Origin: Massilia phosphatilytica
GTDB taxonomy: Bacteria > Pseudomonadota > Gammaproteobacteria > Burkholderiales > Burkholderiaceae_D
Assembly (NCBI RefSeq): GCF_002968015.1
Contig: NZ_PUIP01000002.1
Coordinates: 186,001 to 250,000, forward strand
Reading direction: 5' to 3'
DNA: 64,000 nt
Below the pieces are notes generated by a model that worked only from the letters and a program-made list of their open reading frames with translations, made no database searches and was not told the origin of the DNA. Shown one piece after another: positions 18,357-27,389 of this stretch. How positions within the stretch are numbered: position 1 is the first letter of the stretch; each line of letters opens with the position of its first letter. The translations under genes and the position numbers were made by a program.

Positions 18357-18378
18357 GGATCGCTGACGGAACGTCCGA

Positions 18379-19095
18379 TCAGTAATCGCGGCTACGGCCG
18401 CCCAGCAGCTTGGCCAGCACGAAGCCGGCGGCCGCGGCGATGGCGATGGCCGTGCCCGGTTTCTGGCGCACGTACTCGAAGCTGGCTTCTTTCCACTGGC
18501 CATAGGCGTCGGTCAGCTGTTGCTGGCGCTGGCCCAAGTTCAGGGAGGCGCCGCTCAGCACGCCCTGCAACTTGTCCACGCCCGCGTGGGCGCTGGATGC
18601 CAGACGGTCGACGACCGGCTGCACGCTGTTGACAGCCTTGTCGACCAGGGGCTTGGCGGCGTCGGCGGCCTTGTCGATCGACTGGTGCAGGTCCTGTGCG
18701 CGTGCATTCACTTGCGCGCCCAGGTCCTTCGAATCGCCCCCCACGCCCGAGCCGGTGGCGGCGCTGGCGCTCTGGCTGTTCTGGCTGCCGCTGCCGCTCG
18801 AACCCAGCGAGCTGCCGCTGATGCTCGAGTTGGTGCCGCTGGCGCTGGAGCCCGATGCGCTCATCGAGCCCATCGAGCCCGGGCTGGACGCGGTGGCGCC
18901 GCCGGTGCTGCTGCCGGTTGCCGAGCTCTGCAGGTCCTTGCCCTGGTTCGGCTGGCTGCTCTTGTTCAGGCTGCCCGAACCGGTGGAGCTGCCCAGGTTG
19001 CCCGAGCCGCTGGCGTTCGGCAGGTTGCTGTCCTTGACCTGGTTGCCCGAGCCCAGGTTGCTGCCTTTTGCTTCGCTCGACTTCTGATTATCCAT
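18379..19095 (-). CDS. Ser/Gly-rich protein with a C-terminal DUF883 (ElaB/YqjD-like) membrane anchor
   Basis: A 238-residue protein in two parts. Residues 1 to about 120 are low-complexity Ser, Gly, Asn, Ala and Thr, with repeated GSG, SSG and NLGS units and no signal peptide. The rest is a helical stretch (AQDLHQSIDKAADAAKPLVD onward) followed by GTAIAIAAAAGFVLAKLLGG, the hydrophobic C-terminal anchor of the DUF883/ElaB/YqjD family. In E. coli those proteins bind ribosomes at the inner membrane in stationary phase. The start at 19095 is fixed by AAGAGGAA 8 nt upstream; the frame extends further but without sense. Regulation by a stress sigma factor is suggested by the promoter listed next. 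Confidence 0.75.
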   Translation of the reverse strand: MDNQKSSEAKGSNLGSGNQVKDSNLPNASGSGNLGSSTGSGSLNKSSQPNQGKDLQSSATGSSTGGATASSPGSMGSMSASGSSASGTNSSISGSSLGSSGSGSQNSQSASAATGSGVGGDSKDLGAQVNARAQDLHQSIDKAADAAKPLVDKAVNSVQPVVDRLASSAHAGVDKLQGVLSGASLNLGQRQQQLTDAYGQWKEASFEYVRQKPGTAIAIAAAAGFVLAKLLGGRSRDY

Positions 19096-19143
19096 GATGA
19101 ATTCCTCTTGTAAGATTTTGACCAACGCGGGTAGACCGATCTT

Positions 19144-19170
19144 CTTGACCGTGCATCCGTTCAAAAGTTC
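19144..19170 (-). promoter_or_regulatory. possible sigma-E-type promoter for the DUF883-like gene
   Basis: Read on the minus strand, GAACTT (19170-19165), a 15-nt spacer, then GTCAAG (19149-19144). This resembles the extracytoplasmic sigma-E pattern (GAACTT, then TCnnA). It would give a 5' leader of about 40 nt before the start at 19095. The match is by eye and the -10 half is imperfect. Confidence 0.35.
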
Positions 19171-19344
19171 GACCGATAGGCGGTCCTTCACGTCGCGCAC
19201 AGCGCGATGTCGGAGCGACACCGTCACAATGCGGTGCCTCAATAAAAAAAATATAACTTTTAGTCGATCCGGACTGTGCGCTGCATAACAAAGACGCAGC
19301 AGCGACGGGATGCGGGACCGGCACGACGGCCGGTCCGCGGGAGA

Positions 19345-20631
19345 TCAGGGCGCTGACGCGCGGGCGTTGGCGATCAGGTCGCGTGCACTGGCGAAGACTT
19401 GCGGATAGTCACCCGCGCACTGCGCGCGCTCGGCGGCGATGCGCTGGCGGTCGGCGGCCAGCGTGTCCGCGGCGAGACGGAAGCCGAACGCCGTTTCGCC
19501 GCCGAGGATGCGTTGCAGGATCCGCTCGCCCAGCGTCGACTTGAAGTGGCCGGCTTCCCAGTACCAGCGCGTGACGCTGCGCGTGTCGCCGGGGCCCGGG
19601 ATGCGCTCGCAACGCATGCCCGCATAGCCGCTGAAGTCCCACACGTTGACACGGGCATTCGGATAGCGGGCGCGCACGGCGTCGGCCTCGCGCACGAGCA
19701 TCTGCTTCCAATCCTCCATCGTGGATTGCAGGCCGGCTTCCTCGAACATGGCCATCAGCTGCGCGTGGTACGGGTAGATCACCAGGTGCACCTCGGTGCG
19801 GTCGCGCGCCATCGTGTCGAGCAGTGCGCGCAGGCGGTCGATCCTTTCCGAACCGTCCGTGCCGGCCACGAACAGGTTGTGCGGCTTGCGCACGAGGTTC
19901 TTCGCGTTTTCGCCGGCCTTCTGCTGGAAGATCGAGTAGTACCCCTCCTGGCGCGCGTAGCGGTTGTACTCGCGCAGCGGCGTCTGGCCGCGTGCCGTCA
20001 TGGTTTCCGGATCGGCCGCCTGCTGCAGGCGCACGGTGTGCAGCGCATCGGACACGGACTTGATCGAGAACAGCGTGTCGAACCGCCATTGCCACGGCAA
20101 CGGTTCGGTCGATGCGGCCGGTGCCGGCGCCTGGTCCGGCTTGACGAGGAAGTCCAGGAACTCGACGCCGATCACGGCCATCGCGGCCGGCGCCGCGTCC
20201 TCGCGCAGCTTGCCGTACACGCGCTCGGAGACGGCCAAAGTCGTGCCCGACAGTCCCATGTTGTAGGCCGTGCGGCCATGCGCACTCACCTGCGGGCTGT
20301 CCGGATCGAGGCCGACTTCGACGCGCGAATTCCCCAGCAGGATCAGGTCGGGCCGCACGGCCGTGGCCTGGGCCAGCTTGATCTGCTCGCGGTACTGTTC
20401 CGGCAGCGGCTTCACGTGGTTCAGTCGCGGGCTGTCGACGAACCCGTACAGGTGGTAGGGGTCGATGACGGCCACGAAGCCCGTGACCAGCAGCACGCCG
20501 GCACCGACGACCGTCGCGCACCACGCGGTAAAGCGCTTGTACGATGCCTGGGGTTGCACGGGGGCGGCCGCCGGCGCGCCCGCACCCGCCAGCACCGGGG
20601 CTTCGTCGTCGTAACGTTGGATCTGTTCCAT
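19345..20631 (-). CDS. membrane-anchored SGNH-hydrolase-like protein, partner of the MBOAT acyltransferase
   Basis: A 428-residue protein with one transmembrane helix at about residues 38-58 (VVGAGVLLVTGFVAVIDPY); the rest is periplasmic. LLGNSRVEVGLDP matches block I of SGNH/AlgX-like proteins, where Ser is the nucleophile. The C-terminal block reads EAGHFKSTLGERIL, giving the catalytic His but with Glu where Asp is usual. It starts 14 bp after the MBOAT gene with GGGGAG upstream. MBOAT plus SGNH pairs transfer acetyl groups from the cytoplasm to exported polysaccharides, as AlgI/AlgJ do for alginate. The polysaccharide here is unknown because no biosynthesis genes are adjacent. Confidence 0.75.
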   Translation of the reverse strand: MEQIQRYDDEAPVLAGAGAPAAAPVQPQASYKRFTAWCATVVGAGVLLVTGFVAVIDPYHLYGFVDSPRLNHVKPLPEQYREQIKLAQATAVRPDLILLGNSRVEVGLDPDSPQVSAHGRTAYNMGLSGTTLAVSERVYGKLREDAAPAAMAVIGVEFLDFLVKPDQAPAPAASTEPLPWQWRFDTLFSIKSVSDALHTVRLQQAADPETMTARGQTPLREYNRYARQEGYYSIFQQKAGENAKNLVRKPHNLFVAGTDGSERIDRLRALLDTMARDRTEVHLVIYPYHAQLMAMFEEAGLQSTMEDWKQMLVREADAVRARYPNARVNVWDFSGYAGMRCERIPGPGDTRSVTRWYWEAGHFKSTLGERILQRILGGETAFGFRLAADTLAADRQRIAAERAQCAGDYPQVFASARDLIANARASAP

Positions 20632-20645
20632 TCGGCTCCCCGGAC

Positions 20646-22178
20646 TCAGAACTGGAAATACAGGAATTCGGCGGGACGGCTGAGCGACAGCAGGCTGCCG
20701 AGCAGGATCGCCCCGATGTACAGGCTCCAGCGCCGCGACGGCTGCCAGAGCTGCCAGCGGGCGGCGAGCCGCGGCCCGGCCATCGTGCCGAGCGCCGCCT
20801 CGTAGCGGCCCATGATCTGCTGGGTATTGGGCAGGCAGAACGCGATAAAGCCGCCGATGACGACCCATTGCCATGTCTCGATGAAGCGCGCGCCGCCGCC
20901 CAGGTAGAACGTCACGCCCCATTGCTCGAGCAGCGCCTGCAGCGGTCCGAGCTGCAGGCCGATGGACGCCGGCAGGCCAACGCCATCCAGGCCCGCCATG
21001 CCGTGCAGGATCGTCGCCGCCTTGTCGAAGCTGGTGGCGCGGAAGAACACCCAGGCCACGCACACGGCGGCGAACGTCAGCGCCCAGCTGAAGGCGGCCC
21101 AGACGCGGCCGCGGGGCAGCCGCAGCGTGTCCGCCACCGCGTTCCAGCCGTGGTTGATGACGAGGTAGATGCCGTGCAGCGCGCCCCAGATGACGAAGTT
21201 CATGCCGGCGCCGTGCCACAGGCCACCCAGCAGCATCGTCGTCATCAGGTTGACGTAGCGGCGCACGGGGCCCTTGCGGTTGCCGCCCAGCGGCACGTAC
21301 AGGTAGTCGCGCAGGAAGCGCGACAGGGTCATGTGCCAGCGGCGCCAGAAATCGACGATGTTGGCGGCCTTGTACGGCGAATCGAAGTTCAGCGGCAGGC
21401 GGATGCCGAACATCAGCGAGATGCCGATCGCCATGTCCGAGTAGCCGGAAAAGTCGAAGTACAGCTGGAACGCGTAGGCCAGCACGCCGCCCCACGCGTT
21501 CGCGAACGAGAACATGTCCGCCTTGTCGAACAGGAAGTTCGCGTGCGGCGCCAGGTTGTCCGCGATCAGGACTTTCTTGGCCAGGCCGATCGCGAAGATG
21601 CTGAGGCCGACGGCGAAGTTCTGGTACGAAAAGCGGTAGCTGGCGGGCTTGTCGAACTGCGGCATCATCTCCGCGTGGTGCAGCACGGGGCCCGCGATCA
21701 GGTGCGGGAAATAGGTGATGAACAGCACGTAGTGCAGGAAGCGCGCTTCCTTGACCTTGCCCTGGTAGGTGTCGACGAGATAGGCGATCTGCGTGAACGT
21801 GAAGAAGGAAATGCCGATCGGCAGCACGACGTGCAGCAACGGGATGTCCGCATGGGCCAGCCTGTTCGCGCCCGCGATGAAGAAGTCGGCGTACTTGTAA
21901 TAGGCGAGCAGGCCCAGGTCGGTGACGACGGCCGCCGTCAGCCAGCGCTTGCGCGCCGGGCCGGCAGCGCGCCCGATGCGTTGCCCCATCCAGTAGTTGA
22001 ACACGATGGAGCCCAGCAGCAGCGGAATATAGTAATAGCTCCACCAGCCATAGAAAGTCAGCGACGCGAGGGCCAGCCAGCCGGCTGCCTGCACGTGGCT
22101 CCGGCGCGCCAAGAGGAAATAACCGATGGCCGTGACGGGCAGGAACAGGAACAGGAAGGTGAAGGAATTGAAGAGCAT
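20646..22178 (-). CDS. MBOAT family O-acyltransferase, AlgI-like
   Basis: A 510-residue polytopic membrane protein with about eleven hydrophobic segments. The signature is LWHGAGMNFVIWGALHGIYL, with the conserved catalytic His residues of membrane-bound O-acyltransferases. The FWRRWHMTLSRFLRDYLYVPLGGN block is nearly diagnostic of the AlgI/DltB-like branch. It is expected to pass acetyl groups across the inner membrane to the SGNH-like partner encoded 14 bp downstream. The start at 22178 is the first Met of the first membrane segment (MLFNSFTFLFLFLPV). Confidence 0.9.
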   Translation of the reverse strand: MLFNSFTFLFLFLPVTAIGYFLLARRSHVQAAGWLALASLTFYGWWSYYYIPLLLGSIVFNYWMGQRIGRAAGPARKRWLTAAVVTDLGLLAYYKYADFFIAGANRLAHADIPLLHVVLPIGISFFTFTQIAYLVDTYQGKVKEARFLHYVLFITYFPHLIAGPVLHHAEMMPQFDKPASYRFSYQNFAVGLSIFAIGLAKKVLIADNLAPHANFLFDKADMFSFANAWGGVLAYAFQLYFDFSGYSDMAIGISLMFGIRLPLNFDSPYKAANIVDFWRRWHMTLSRFLRDYLYVPLGGNRKGPVRRYVNLMTTMLLGGLWHGAGMNFVIWGALHGIYLVINHGWNAVADTLRLPRGRVWAAFSWALTFAAVCVAWVFFRATSFDKAATILHGMAGLDGVGLPASIGLQLGPLQALLEQWGVTFYLGGGARFIETWQWVVIGGFIAFCLPNTQQIMGRYEAALGTMAGPRLAARWQLWQPSRRWSLYIGAILLGSLLSLSRPAEFLYFQF

Positions 22179-22311
22179 GGCGACCGGTCGGGTGGAAAAT
22201 CGGCTGGGGCTACGGCAGACCGCACGGTCTCATCCTTGGCCATCCCGCAATATAGCACCGTTCCGTTGTCATAAAAACAGGCTGAGGCAGCCTGACAACA
22301 GCGGTCGGAAC

Positions 22312-22342
22312 GCAAAAAGGGCCACCCGCTTGGGTGGCCCTT
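22312..22342 (-). terminator. intrinsic terminator just after tRNA-Thr
   Basis: On the minus strand, a perfect 11-bp stem AAGGGCCACCC / GGGTGGCCCTT with a 4-nt loop is followed by TTTTTGCG. It begins about 10 nt beyond the tRNA 3' end and is a strong terminator for the tRNA transcript. Confidence 0.9.
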
Positions 22343-22352
22343 CTCACTGTGT

Positions 22353-22428
22353 TGGTGCCGCTGACCGGAATCGAACTGGTGACCTTCGCATTACGAATGC
22401 GCTGCTCTACCGACTGAGCTACAGCGGC
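22353..22428 (-). tRNA. tRNA-Thr, anticodon CGU
   Basis: 76 nt including an encoded CCA end. The acceptor stem is 7 bp (GCCGCTG with CAGCGGC). The D-arm is AGCTCAGTCGGTAGAGC, the anticodon loop TTCGTAA gives CGU after U33, and the T-loop is GTTCGATTC. It reads the threonine codon ACG. It stands alone between the fbp and MBOAT genes, with a strong terminator directly behind. Confidence 0.97.
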
Positions 22429-22606
22429 TAAACCGGAACAACCGTTTAACCTGTGTCCGCTTACCTGCCATCAGACTGCTGGCGACCCGAGGTCTCGCGT
22501 GCTTCGCTCATCAAGATGAGCTGCAGCGCGAAGGAGCCCGCATTCTAACAACAACTTCCCAAACTTGCTAGTCCGGCTCGGCAATTTTATGCGGACACGC
22601 TGAAAA

Positions 22607-23608
22607 TTATTCCTGGTGGTAAGCCGTCACGCGTTCCACCTCGCTCTTCGAGCCGAGGAACACGGGCACGCGCTGGTGCAGCTTCTGCGGCGCGATGTCG
22701 AGGATGCGCTGGCGGCCGTCCGTCGCGGCGCCGCCCGCCTGCTCGACGATGAAGGCCATCGGGTTCGCTTCGTACATCAGGCGCAGCTTGCCCGGCTGCG
22801 ACGGGTCGCGCAGGTCGGCGGGGTACATGAAGATGCCGCCGCGGTTCAGGATGCGATGCACGTCGGCCACCATCGAAGCGATCCAGCGCATGTTGAAATC
22901 CTTGCCGCGCGGACCGGTTTTACCGGCCAGCATTTCATCGACATAGCGCGTGACGGGCGGATACCAGTGGCGCTGGTTCGACATGTTGATGGCGAATTCC
23001 TTCGTCTCTTCCGGAATCTGCAGGTCCTTCTGCGTGAGGACCCAGGAGCCCATCTCGCGGTCCAGCGTGAAGCAGTTGACGCCCGCGCCCGTGGTCAGCA
23101 CCAGCATCGTCTGCGGGCCGTACACGGCATAACCGGCCGCGACCTGCTGGCTGCCCGGTTGCATGAAGTCGGCTTCGGTCGGGGCCGTCATGCCCTCCGG
23201 CGCCTTCAGCACGGAGAAGATGGTGCCGATGGAGACGTTGACGTCGATGTTCGATGAGCCGTCCAGCGGATCGAACAGCAGCATGTATTCGCCCATCGGA
23301 TAGCGGTTCGGGATCGGGTGGATGGATTCCATTTCTTCCGATGCCATCGCTGCCAGGTGGCCGCCCCATTCATTGGCTTCGAGCAGGATCTCGTTGGAGA
23401 TCACGTCGAGCTTCTTCTGCACCTCGCCCTGGATGTTCTCCGTGTTCGCGCTGCCGAGGATGTCGCCGAGCGCGCCCTTGCCGACCGAGTGGGAGATGGT
23501 CTTGCAGGCGCGGGCCACGACCTCGATCAGGAGGCGCAGCGACGCGGGGATATTGTTGTGGAGACGCTGTTCCTCGACGAGGTATTGCGTCAGGCTGACA
23601 CGTTTCAT
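22607..23608 (-). CDS. fbp: class I fructose-1,6-bisphosphatase
   Basis: A 333-residue gluconeogenic enzyme that hydrolyses fructose 1,6-bisphosphate to fructose 6-phosphate in the cytoplasm. The class I metal-site motif is [22 protein letters not shown] (split here by the substrate loop), preceded by [20 protein letters not shown] and the C-terminal [14 protein letters not shown] are also standard. The start at 23608 ([10 protein letters not shown]) is chosen with GGAAG 4-8 nt upstream; further upstream codons do not fit the family. It lies downstream of pepN on the same strand with a 74-bp gap that contains an inverted repeat, so the two could be cotranscribed. Confidence 0.95.
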   Translation of the reverse strand: MKRVSLTQYLVEEQRLHNNIPASLRLLIEVVARACKTISHSVGKGALGDILGSANTENIQGEVQKKLDVISNEILLEANEWGGHLAAMASEEMESIHPIPNRYPMGEYMLLFDPLDGSSNIDVNVSIGTIFSVLKAPEGMTAPTEADFMQPGSQQVAAGYAVYGPQTMLVLTTGAGVNCFTLDREMGSWVLTQKDLQIPEETKEFAINMSNQRHWYPPVTRYVDEMLAGKTGPRGKDFNMRWIASMVADVHRILNRGGIFMYPADLRDPSQPGKLRLMYEANPMAFIVEQAGGAATDGRQRILDIAPQKLHQRVPVFLGSKSEVERVTAYHQE

Positions 23609-23640
23609 GGACTTCCTTCGGTTTGTGGGAATAGTTTTTC

Positions 23641-23668
23641 GTAGGGTGGGCACATGTGCCCGCCCTAC
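23641..23668. repeat. intergenic inverted repeat, GTAGGGTGGGCAC family
   Basis: A 28-bp near-perfect palindrome (one mismatch) beginning GTAGGGTGGGCAC and ending GTGCCCGCCCTAC, between pepN and fbp. Related arms occur at 27217-27239 and 42257-42336. The minus strand shows no T-run after it, so it is not a typical terminator. Confidence 0.7.
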
Positions 23669-23682
23669 GGGTATACATCCTT

Positions 23683-26340
23683 TTAATTAGCGAGGGCCTT
23701 GCTGACCACTTCGCGCACGTCGTTCGACAGCTTCGCCTGCCCCGCCACCTGCTGCAATGCCCGCTTCATGTGGGCCTGCAGGTCCGGCGTGTAGCGGCGC
23801 CAGCGGTCCATCGCGCGGGCCAGGCGGCTCGCCACCTGCGGGTTCAGCGCGTCCAGCGCGATCACCTGTTCGGCCCAGAATGCGTAGCCGCTGCCGTCCG
23901 GCGCGTGGAAGCCCACCGGATTGCCGGCACAGAACGTAGACACCAGGCTGCGCGCACGGTTCGGGTTACGCAGCGTGAACGCCTTGTGCGTCATCAGGTC
24001 GCGTACGCGGTCGACGTCCGTCGTCGGGGCCGCGGCCTGCATCGCGAACCATTTGTCCACGACCAGCGCCTCGCCCTGGAATTCATCGTAGAAGCGCTGC
24101 AGCGCATCGCTTGCCGCAGGGGCGCGCGCATGCACGAGGGCCGACAGGGCCGCCACGCGGTCCGTCATGTTCGTGGCGCCGTCGAACTGCTTCTGCGCGA
24201 GCGCCAGGCTCGCGTCGTCCGGCGCGGCATTCAGGTAGGCCAGCGCCAGGTTTTTCAACGCGCGCTTGCCGATCGATGCCGCGTCCGGGCTGTACTCGCC
24301 CGGCGTCTGGTTGGCGTCGTACTGGGCCAGCAGCTCGGTGCGCAGGCGCGCGCCGATGTCGGCGCGGACGAACTGGCGCGCCAGGTGGATGGCGAGCGGG
24401 TCGACGACGTCCATCTGGTCGGCGATCATCGATTCCGTCGGCAGCAGCAGCGCCTGTTCGCGGAAGGCCGGATCGAGCGTGTCGTCCGCCAGGATCTTGC
24501 GCATGGCCTCGATGAACACGTCGTCCAGGTCGAGCCTGTCGACGACGTTGCCGGCCCCGGCCACCTGGCCCGTCAGCTTCAGCAGGCGGCTCATCGCGAG
24601 GCGCTGGCCCGCTTCCCAGCGGTTGACGGGATCGCTGTCGTGGCTGAACAGATGCACCAGTTCGGCGTCGCTGTAGCCGTGCTTCAGGATCACGGGCGCG
24701 GAAAAGTCGCGCAGGATCGACGGCGTCGGCTGTTCCGTCACGCCCGTGAAGACGAAGGTCTGGTCGCTTTCCGTCAGTTCCAGCACGGCCGTCGTCCCTT
24801 GATCCTTGCCATCCACCGTCAGCGGCAGGTCGCGGCCGTCGCGGCCCAGCAGGCCGACGGCGACGGGGATGTGGAACGGCAGCTTCTCGGCCTGGCCCGG
24901 CGTCGGCGGGCACGACTGGATCAGGCGCAAGGTGTACGTCTGCGCCTGCTCGTCCCAGCGCGTCTCGGCCTGCACGACCGGCGTGCCGGCCTGGCTGTAC
25001 CAGCGCTCGAACTGCGCCAGGTCGCGGCCATTCGCATCGGCCATCGCCAGGCGGAAATCGTCGCACGTCACGGCCTGCTCGTCGTGGCGCTGGAAGTACA
25101 GGTCCATGCCCTTGCGGAAGCCTTCGCGGCCCAGCAGGGTCTGGTACATGCGCACGACCTCGGCGCCCTTCTCGTAGACGGTGACCGTATAAAAGTTGTT
25201 GATCTCGACGAAGGAGTCGGGACGGACCGGGTGGGCCATCGGGCCCGCGTCTTCCGGGAACTGGGCCTGGCGCAGGGTGCGCACCTGGTCGATGCGGGTG
25301 ACGGCGCGGCCCGTGTTCGTGCCGATCATGTCGGCCGAGAATTCCTGGTCGCGGAACACGGTCAGGCCTTCCTTCAGCGACAGCTGGAACCAGTCGCGGC
25401 AGGTGACGCGGTTGCCCGTCCAGTTGTGGAAGTATTCGTGGCCGACGACGGCCTCGATGCCCTGGAAGTCGATGTCCGTCGCGACGCGCGGATTGGCCAG
25501 CACGAACTTCGTGTTGAAGATGTTCAGGCCCTTGTTTTCCATCGCGCCCATGTTGAAGTCGCCCACGGCGACGATCATGAAGCGGTCCAGGTCGAGCTCC
25601 AGGTTCCAGCGCTCCTCGTCCCAGCGGATGCTGTGCTTGAGCGACTGCATCGCGTAATCCGTCTTGTCGAGGTTGCCCTCTTCCACCCATACCTGCAGCA
25701 GCGCCGTGCGGCCGTCGGCCAGCTCGAAGTCCTCTTCCTGGCACACGAGGCGCGCGGCGACGAGGGCGAACAGGTACGACGGCTTCTTGAACGGGTCTTC
25801 CCATAGCGCGTAGTGGCGGCCATTGTCGAGGTCGCCCTCTTCGATCAGGTTACCGTTCGACAGCAGCACCGGATACTTGTCCTTGTCGGCACGCAGCATC
25901 ACGGTGAAGCGGGCCATCACGTCCGGGCGGTCCGGAAAGTAGGTGATCCGACGAAAACCTTCGGCTTCGCACTGCGTATAGAAACTGCCATTGGACGTGT
26001 ACAGGCCGCTGAGGGTAGTATTGCTTTCCGGAACGCAAATGGTCTCGATTTCCAGCGTCGCTTCTTCCGGGGCGTTGGGAATGCGCAGCAGGGTGCCTTC
26101 GACGACGTAGTCCCCCTCGCCCAGCGTGCGGCCGTTCAGGCGCAAGGTCACCAGCTCGATGTCTTCGCCGTACAGCTCGATTTCGCGCTGCGCGCTGGCC
26201 GGATTGCGGCGCACCGTCATCCGGTTGGCGACGACGGTGCGGGCGGGATCGAGGTCGAAGCCGAGTTCAACGGTATCGACCAGGTAGCTGGGGGCAGTGT
26301 AATCCTTCCGGTAGATGGTCTGAGGCGTATCGGTGCGCAT
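23683..26340 (-). CDS. pepN: aminopeptidase N (M1 family)
   Basis: An 885-residue cytoplasmic zinc exopeptidase, the usual length of the PepN branch. The exopeptidase motif is [12 protein letters not shown]; the zinc site is [12 protein letters not shown] with Glu in [13 protein letters not shown]. No signal peptide: it starts [14 protein letters not shown], typical of PepN. It removes N-terminal residues during peptide turnover. It differs clearly from the two secreted M1 enzymes at the start of the window, which keep HEVGH and GGMEYP. It is upstream of fbp on the same strand and divergent from the DUF4136 lipoprotein across 217 bp. Confidence 0.95.
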   Translation of the reverse strand: MRTDTPQTIYRKDYTAPSYLVDTVELGFDLDPARTVVANRMTVRRNPASAQREIELYGEDIELVTLRLNGRTLGEGDYVVEGTLLRIPNAPEEATLEIETICVPESNTTLSGLYTSNGSFYTQCEAEGFRRITYFPDRPDVMARFTVMLRADKDKYPVLLSNGNLIEEGDLDNGRHYALWEDPFKKPSYLFALVAARLVCQEEDFELADGRTALLQVWVEEGNLDKTDYAMQSLKHSIRWDEERWNLELDLDRFMIVAVGDFNMGAMENKGLNIFNTKFVLANPRVATDIDFQGIEAVVGHEYFHNWTGNRVTCRDWFQLSLKEGLTVFRDQEFSADMIGTNTGRAVTRIDQVRTLRQAQFPEDAGPMAHPVRPDSFVEINNFYTVTVYEKGAEVVRMYQTLLGREGFRKGMDLYFQRHDEQAVTCDDFRLAMADANGRDLAQFERWYSQAGTPVVQAETRWDEQAQTYTLRLIQSCPPTPGQAEKLPFHIPVAVGLLGRDGRDLPLTVDGKDQGTTAVLELTESDQTFVFTGVTEQPTPSILRDFSAPVILKHGYSDAELVHLFSHDSDPVNRWEAGQRLAMSRLLKLTGQVAGAGNVVDRLDLDDVFIEAMRKILADDTLDPAFREQALLLPTESMIADQMDVVDPLAIHLARQFVRADIGARLRTELLAQYDANQTPGEYSPDAASIGKRALKNLALAYLNAAPDDASLALAQKQFDGATNMTDRVAALSALVHARAPAASDALQRFYDEFQGEALVVDKWFAMQAAAPTTDVDRVRDLMTHKAFTLRNPNRARSLVSTFCAGNPVGFHAPDGSGYAFWAEQVIALDALNPQVASRLARAMDRWRRYTPDLQAHMKRALQQVAGQAKLSNDVREVVSKALAN

Positions 26341-26557
26341 GGTCTGGGGTCCGCAAAGCCGTTGGTGGGATGCTTATTTTACCAACAGCTTTACACCACG
26401 ATCCGTACCTTTCGAATGTATCGCCATGTACAGGTAGTAACCACGCGTAAATGTATCGACGAACATCACGCATCAGGAATAATATGGTCTCCTGAACAAG
26501 ACCGATTACAGGAATTGAAACCCGACACACGGGGAATACGAATAGATGGAGCGCATC

Positions 26558-27202
26558 ATGAAACGTACCATGATCACGGCGGTCGCATCGCTGAGCCTGT
26601 TGCTGGGCGGCTGCGCGACGACGATCCGCAGTGATGTCACCACCTTCAACCAGTGGCCCGCCCAGTTGCCCGACAAGAGCTATGCGTTCGAGACGCCGCC
26701 GCCGCAGGACAACACGCTCGAGCTGCAGAGCTACGAAAACCTCGTGCGCGCCCAGCTCGCCCGCCTCGGCTTCCACGAGGCGCAGGGATCGCCCGCGCTG
26801 AAGGTATCGATGCGCTTCTCGACCATCGACGTGCCCACGCAGGTCCTGTACCCGACCTTCGCGCCGACCTACGGCTACTACTCGCCCCGCTTCGCCTACA
26901 TGGGCTGGCGCCGGCGCTACTGGGGCGGCTGGTACAGCCCGTTCTACGATCCGTTCTGGGGCCCGGTGCCGGCCTATGACGTGCAGGAAGAACACCGCTA
27001 CCACCGCCAGCTGCAGCTGTCGATCGCCTCGGCCGCGGACGGCAAGCGCCTGTTCGACGTCACCGTGCGCAACGTCAGCCGGCAGATGTCGACGCCGGCC
27101 GTGATGCCGGCCCTCGTGCAGAGTGCGTTCGAAGGGTTCCCGGGGCCGAACGGCGGGTCGCGCGTGATCGAGTTGAAGCAGGATCCGCGGCAGAACGGCT
27201 AA
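26558..27202 (+). CDS. DUF4136 family lipoprotein
   Basis: A 214-residue outer-membrane-type lipoprotein. The signal is MKRTMITAVASLSLLLGGC, with lipobox LGGC. The mature part has the DUF4136 layout: TFNQWP, then YENLVRAQLARLGF, then KVSMRF, and a C-terminal VRNVSR region. The middle is unusual for its run of Tyr, Trp, Arg and Gly residues (YGYYSPRFAYMGWRRRYWGGW). I chose ATG at 26558, which has GGAG at an 8-nt spacing; an ATG at 26546 would add four residues. Function unknown. Confidence 0.8.
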   Translation: MKRTMITAVASLSLLLGGCATTIRSDVTTFNQWPAQLPDKSYAFETPPPQDNTLELQSYENLVRAQLARLGFHEAQGSPALKVSMRFSTIDVPTQVLYPTFAPTYGYYSPRFAYMGWRRRYWGGWYSPFYDPFWGPVPAYDVQEEHRYHRQLQLSIASAADGKRLFDVTVRNVSRQMSTPAVMPALVQSAFEGFPGPNGGSRVIELKQDPRQNG

Positions 27203-27216
27203 GTTCGCGCAACGCA

Positions 27217-27239
27217 TGGTGGGCACGGGGTGCCCACCA
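27217..27239. repeat. short inverted repeat related to the 23641 and 42257 elements
   Basis: TGGTGGGCA (27217-27225) and TGCCCACCA (27231-27239) form a perfect 9-bp stem with a 5-nt loop. It lies between two convergent genes and shares the GGTGGGCA/TGCCCACC core with the two other copies. Confidence 0.65.
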
Positions 27240-27242
27240 GCA

Positions 27243-27389
27243 TCAACCGAGGTACGCCTCGGACAGGAACGTAATCCCAATAATCAGCAGCACCGCCAGC
27301 ATCAGCACCACGAGCAATCGCCCGAAGTGCGGTTCCGCCGCCGGTTGCGGATCGATCGGCGGTTCTTTGTCGTCGCTGAATTCTCTCAT
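27243..27389 (-). CDS. 48-residue single-span membrane protein, coupled to the quinone reductase gene
   Basis: A small gene with codons 27389 to 27243. The product starts MREFSDDKEPPIDPQPAAEP, continues HFGRLL, and has one hydrophobic helix (VVLMLAVLLIIGITFL), ending SEAYLG. The ATG overlaps the TGA of the quinone reductase gene by 4 bp (ATGA), so it depends on ribosomes finishing that gene. The acidic/Pro-rich cytoplasmic N-terminus followed by one membrane helix is a common small-membrane-protein design. The family is unknown to me. The overlap and the clean topology make it a likely real gene. Confidence 0.6.
   Translation of the reverse strand: MREFSDDKEPPIDPQPAAEPHFGRLLVVLMLAVLLIIGITFLSEAYLG

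Noticed and set aside
18780..19090. Ser/Gly repeats of the DUF883-like gene as a CRISPR or tandem DNA repeat
   Set aside because: Units differ in length and sequence and are explained by low-complexity coding; there are no regular spacers.
20631..22044. Extension of the SGNH-like protein frame upstream through the MBOAT gene
   Set aside because: The extended part is frame-shifted MBOAT sequence; GGGGAG and a proper membrane anchor place the start at 20631.
23641..23668. The 28-bp palindrome as a terminator of pepN
   Set aside because: On the minus strand no T-run follows the stem, and matching elements elsewhere show it is a dispersed repeat.
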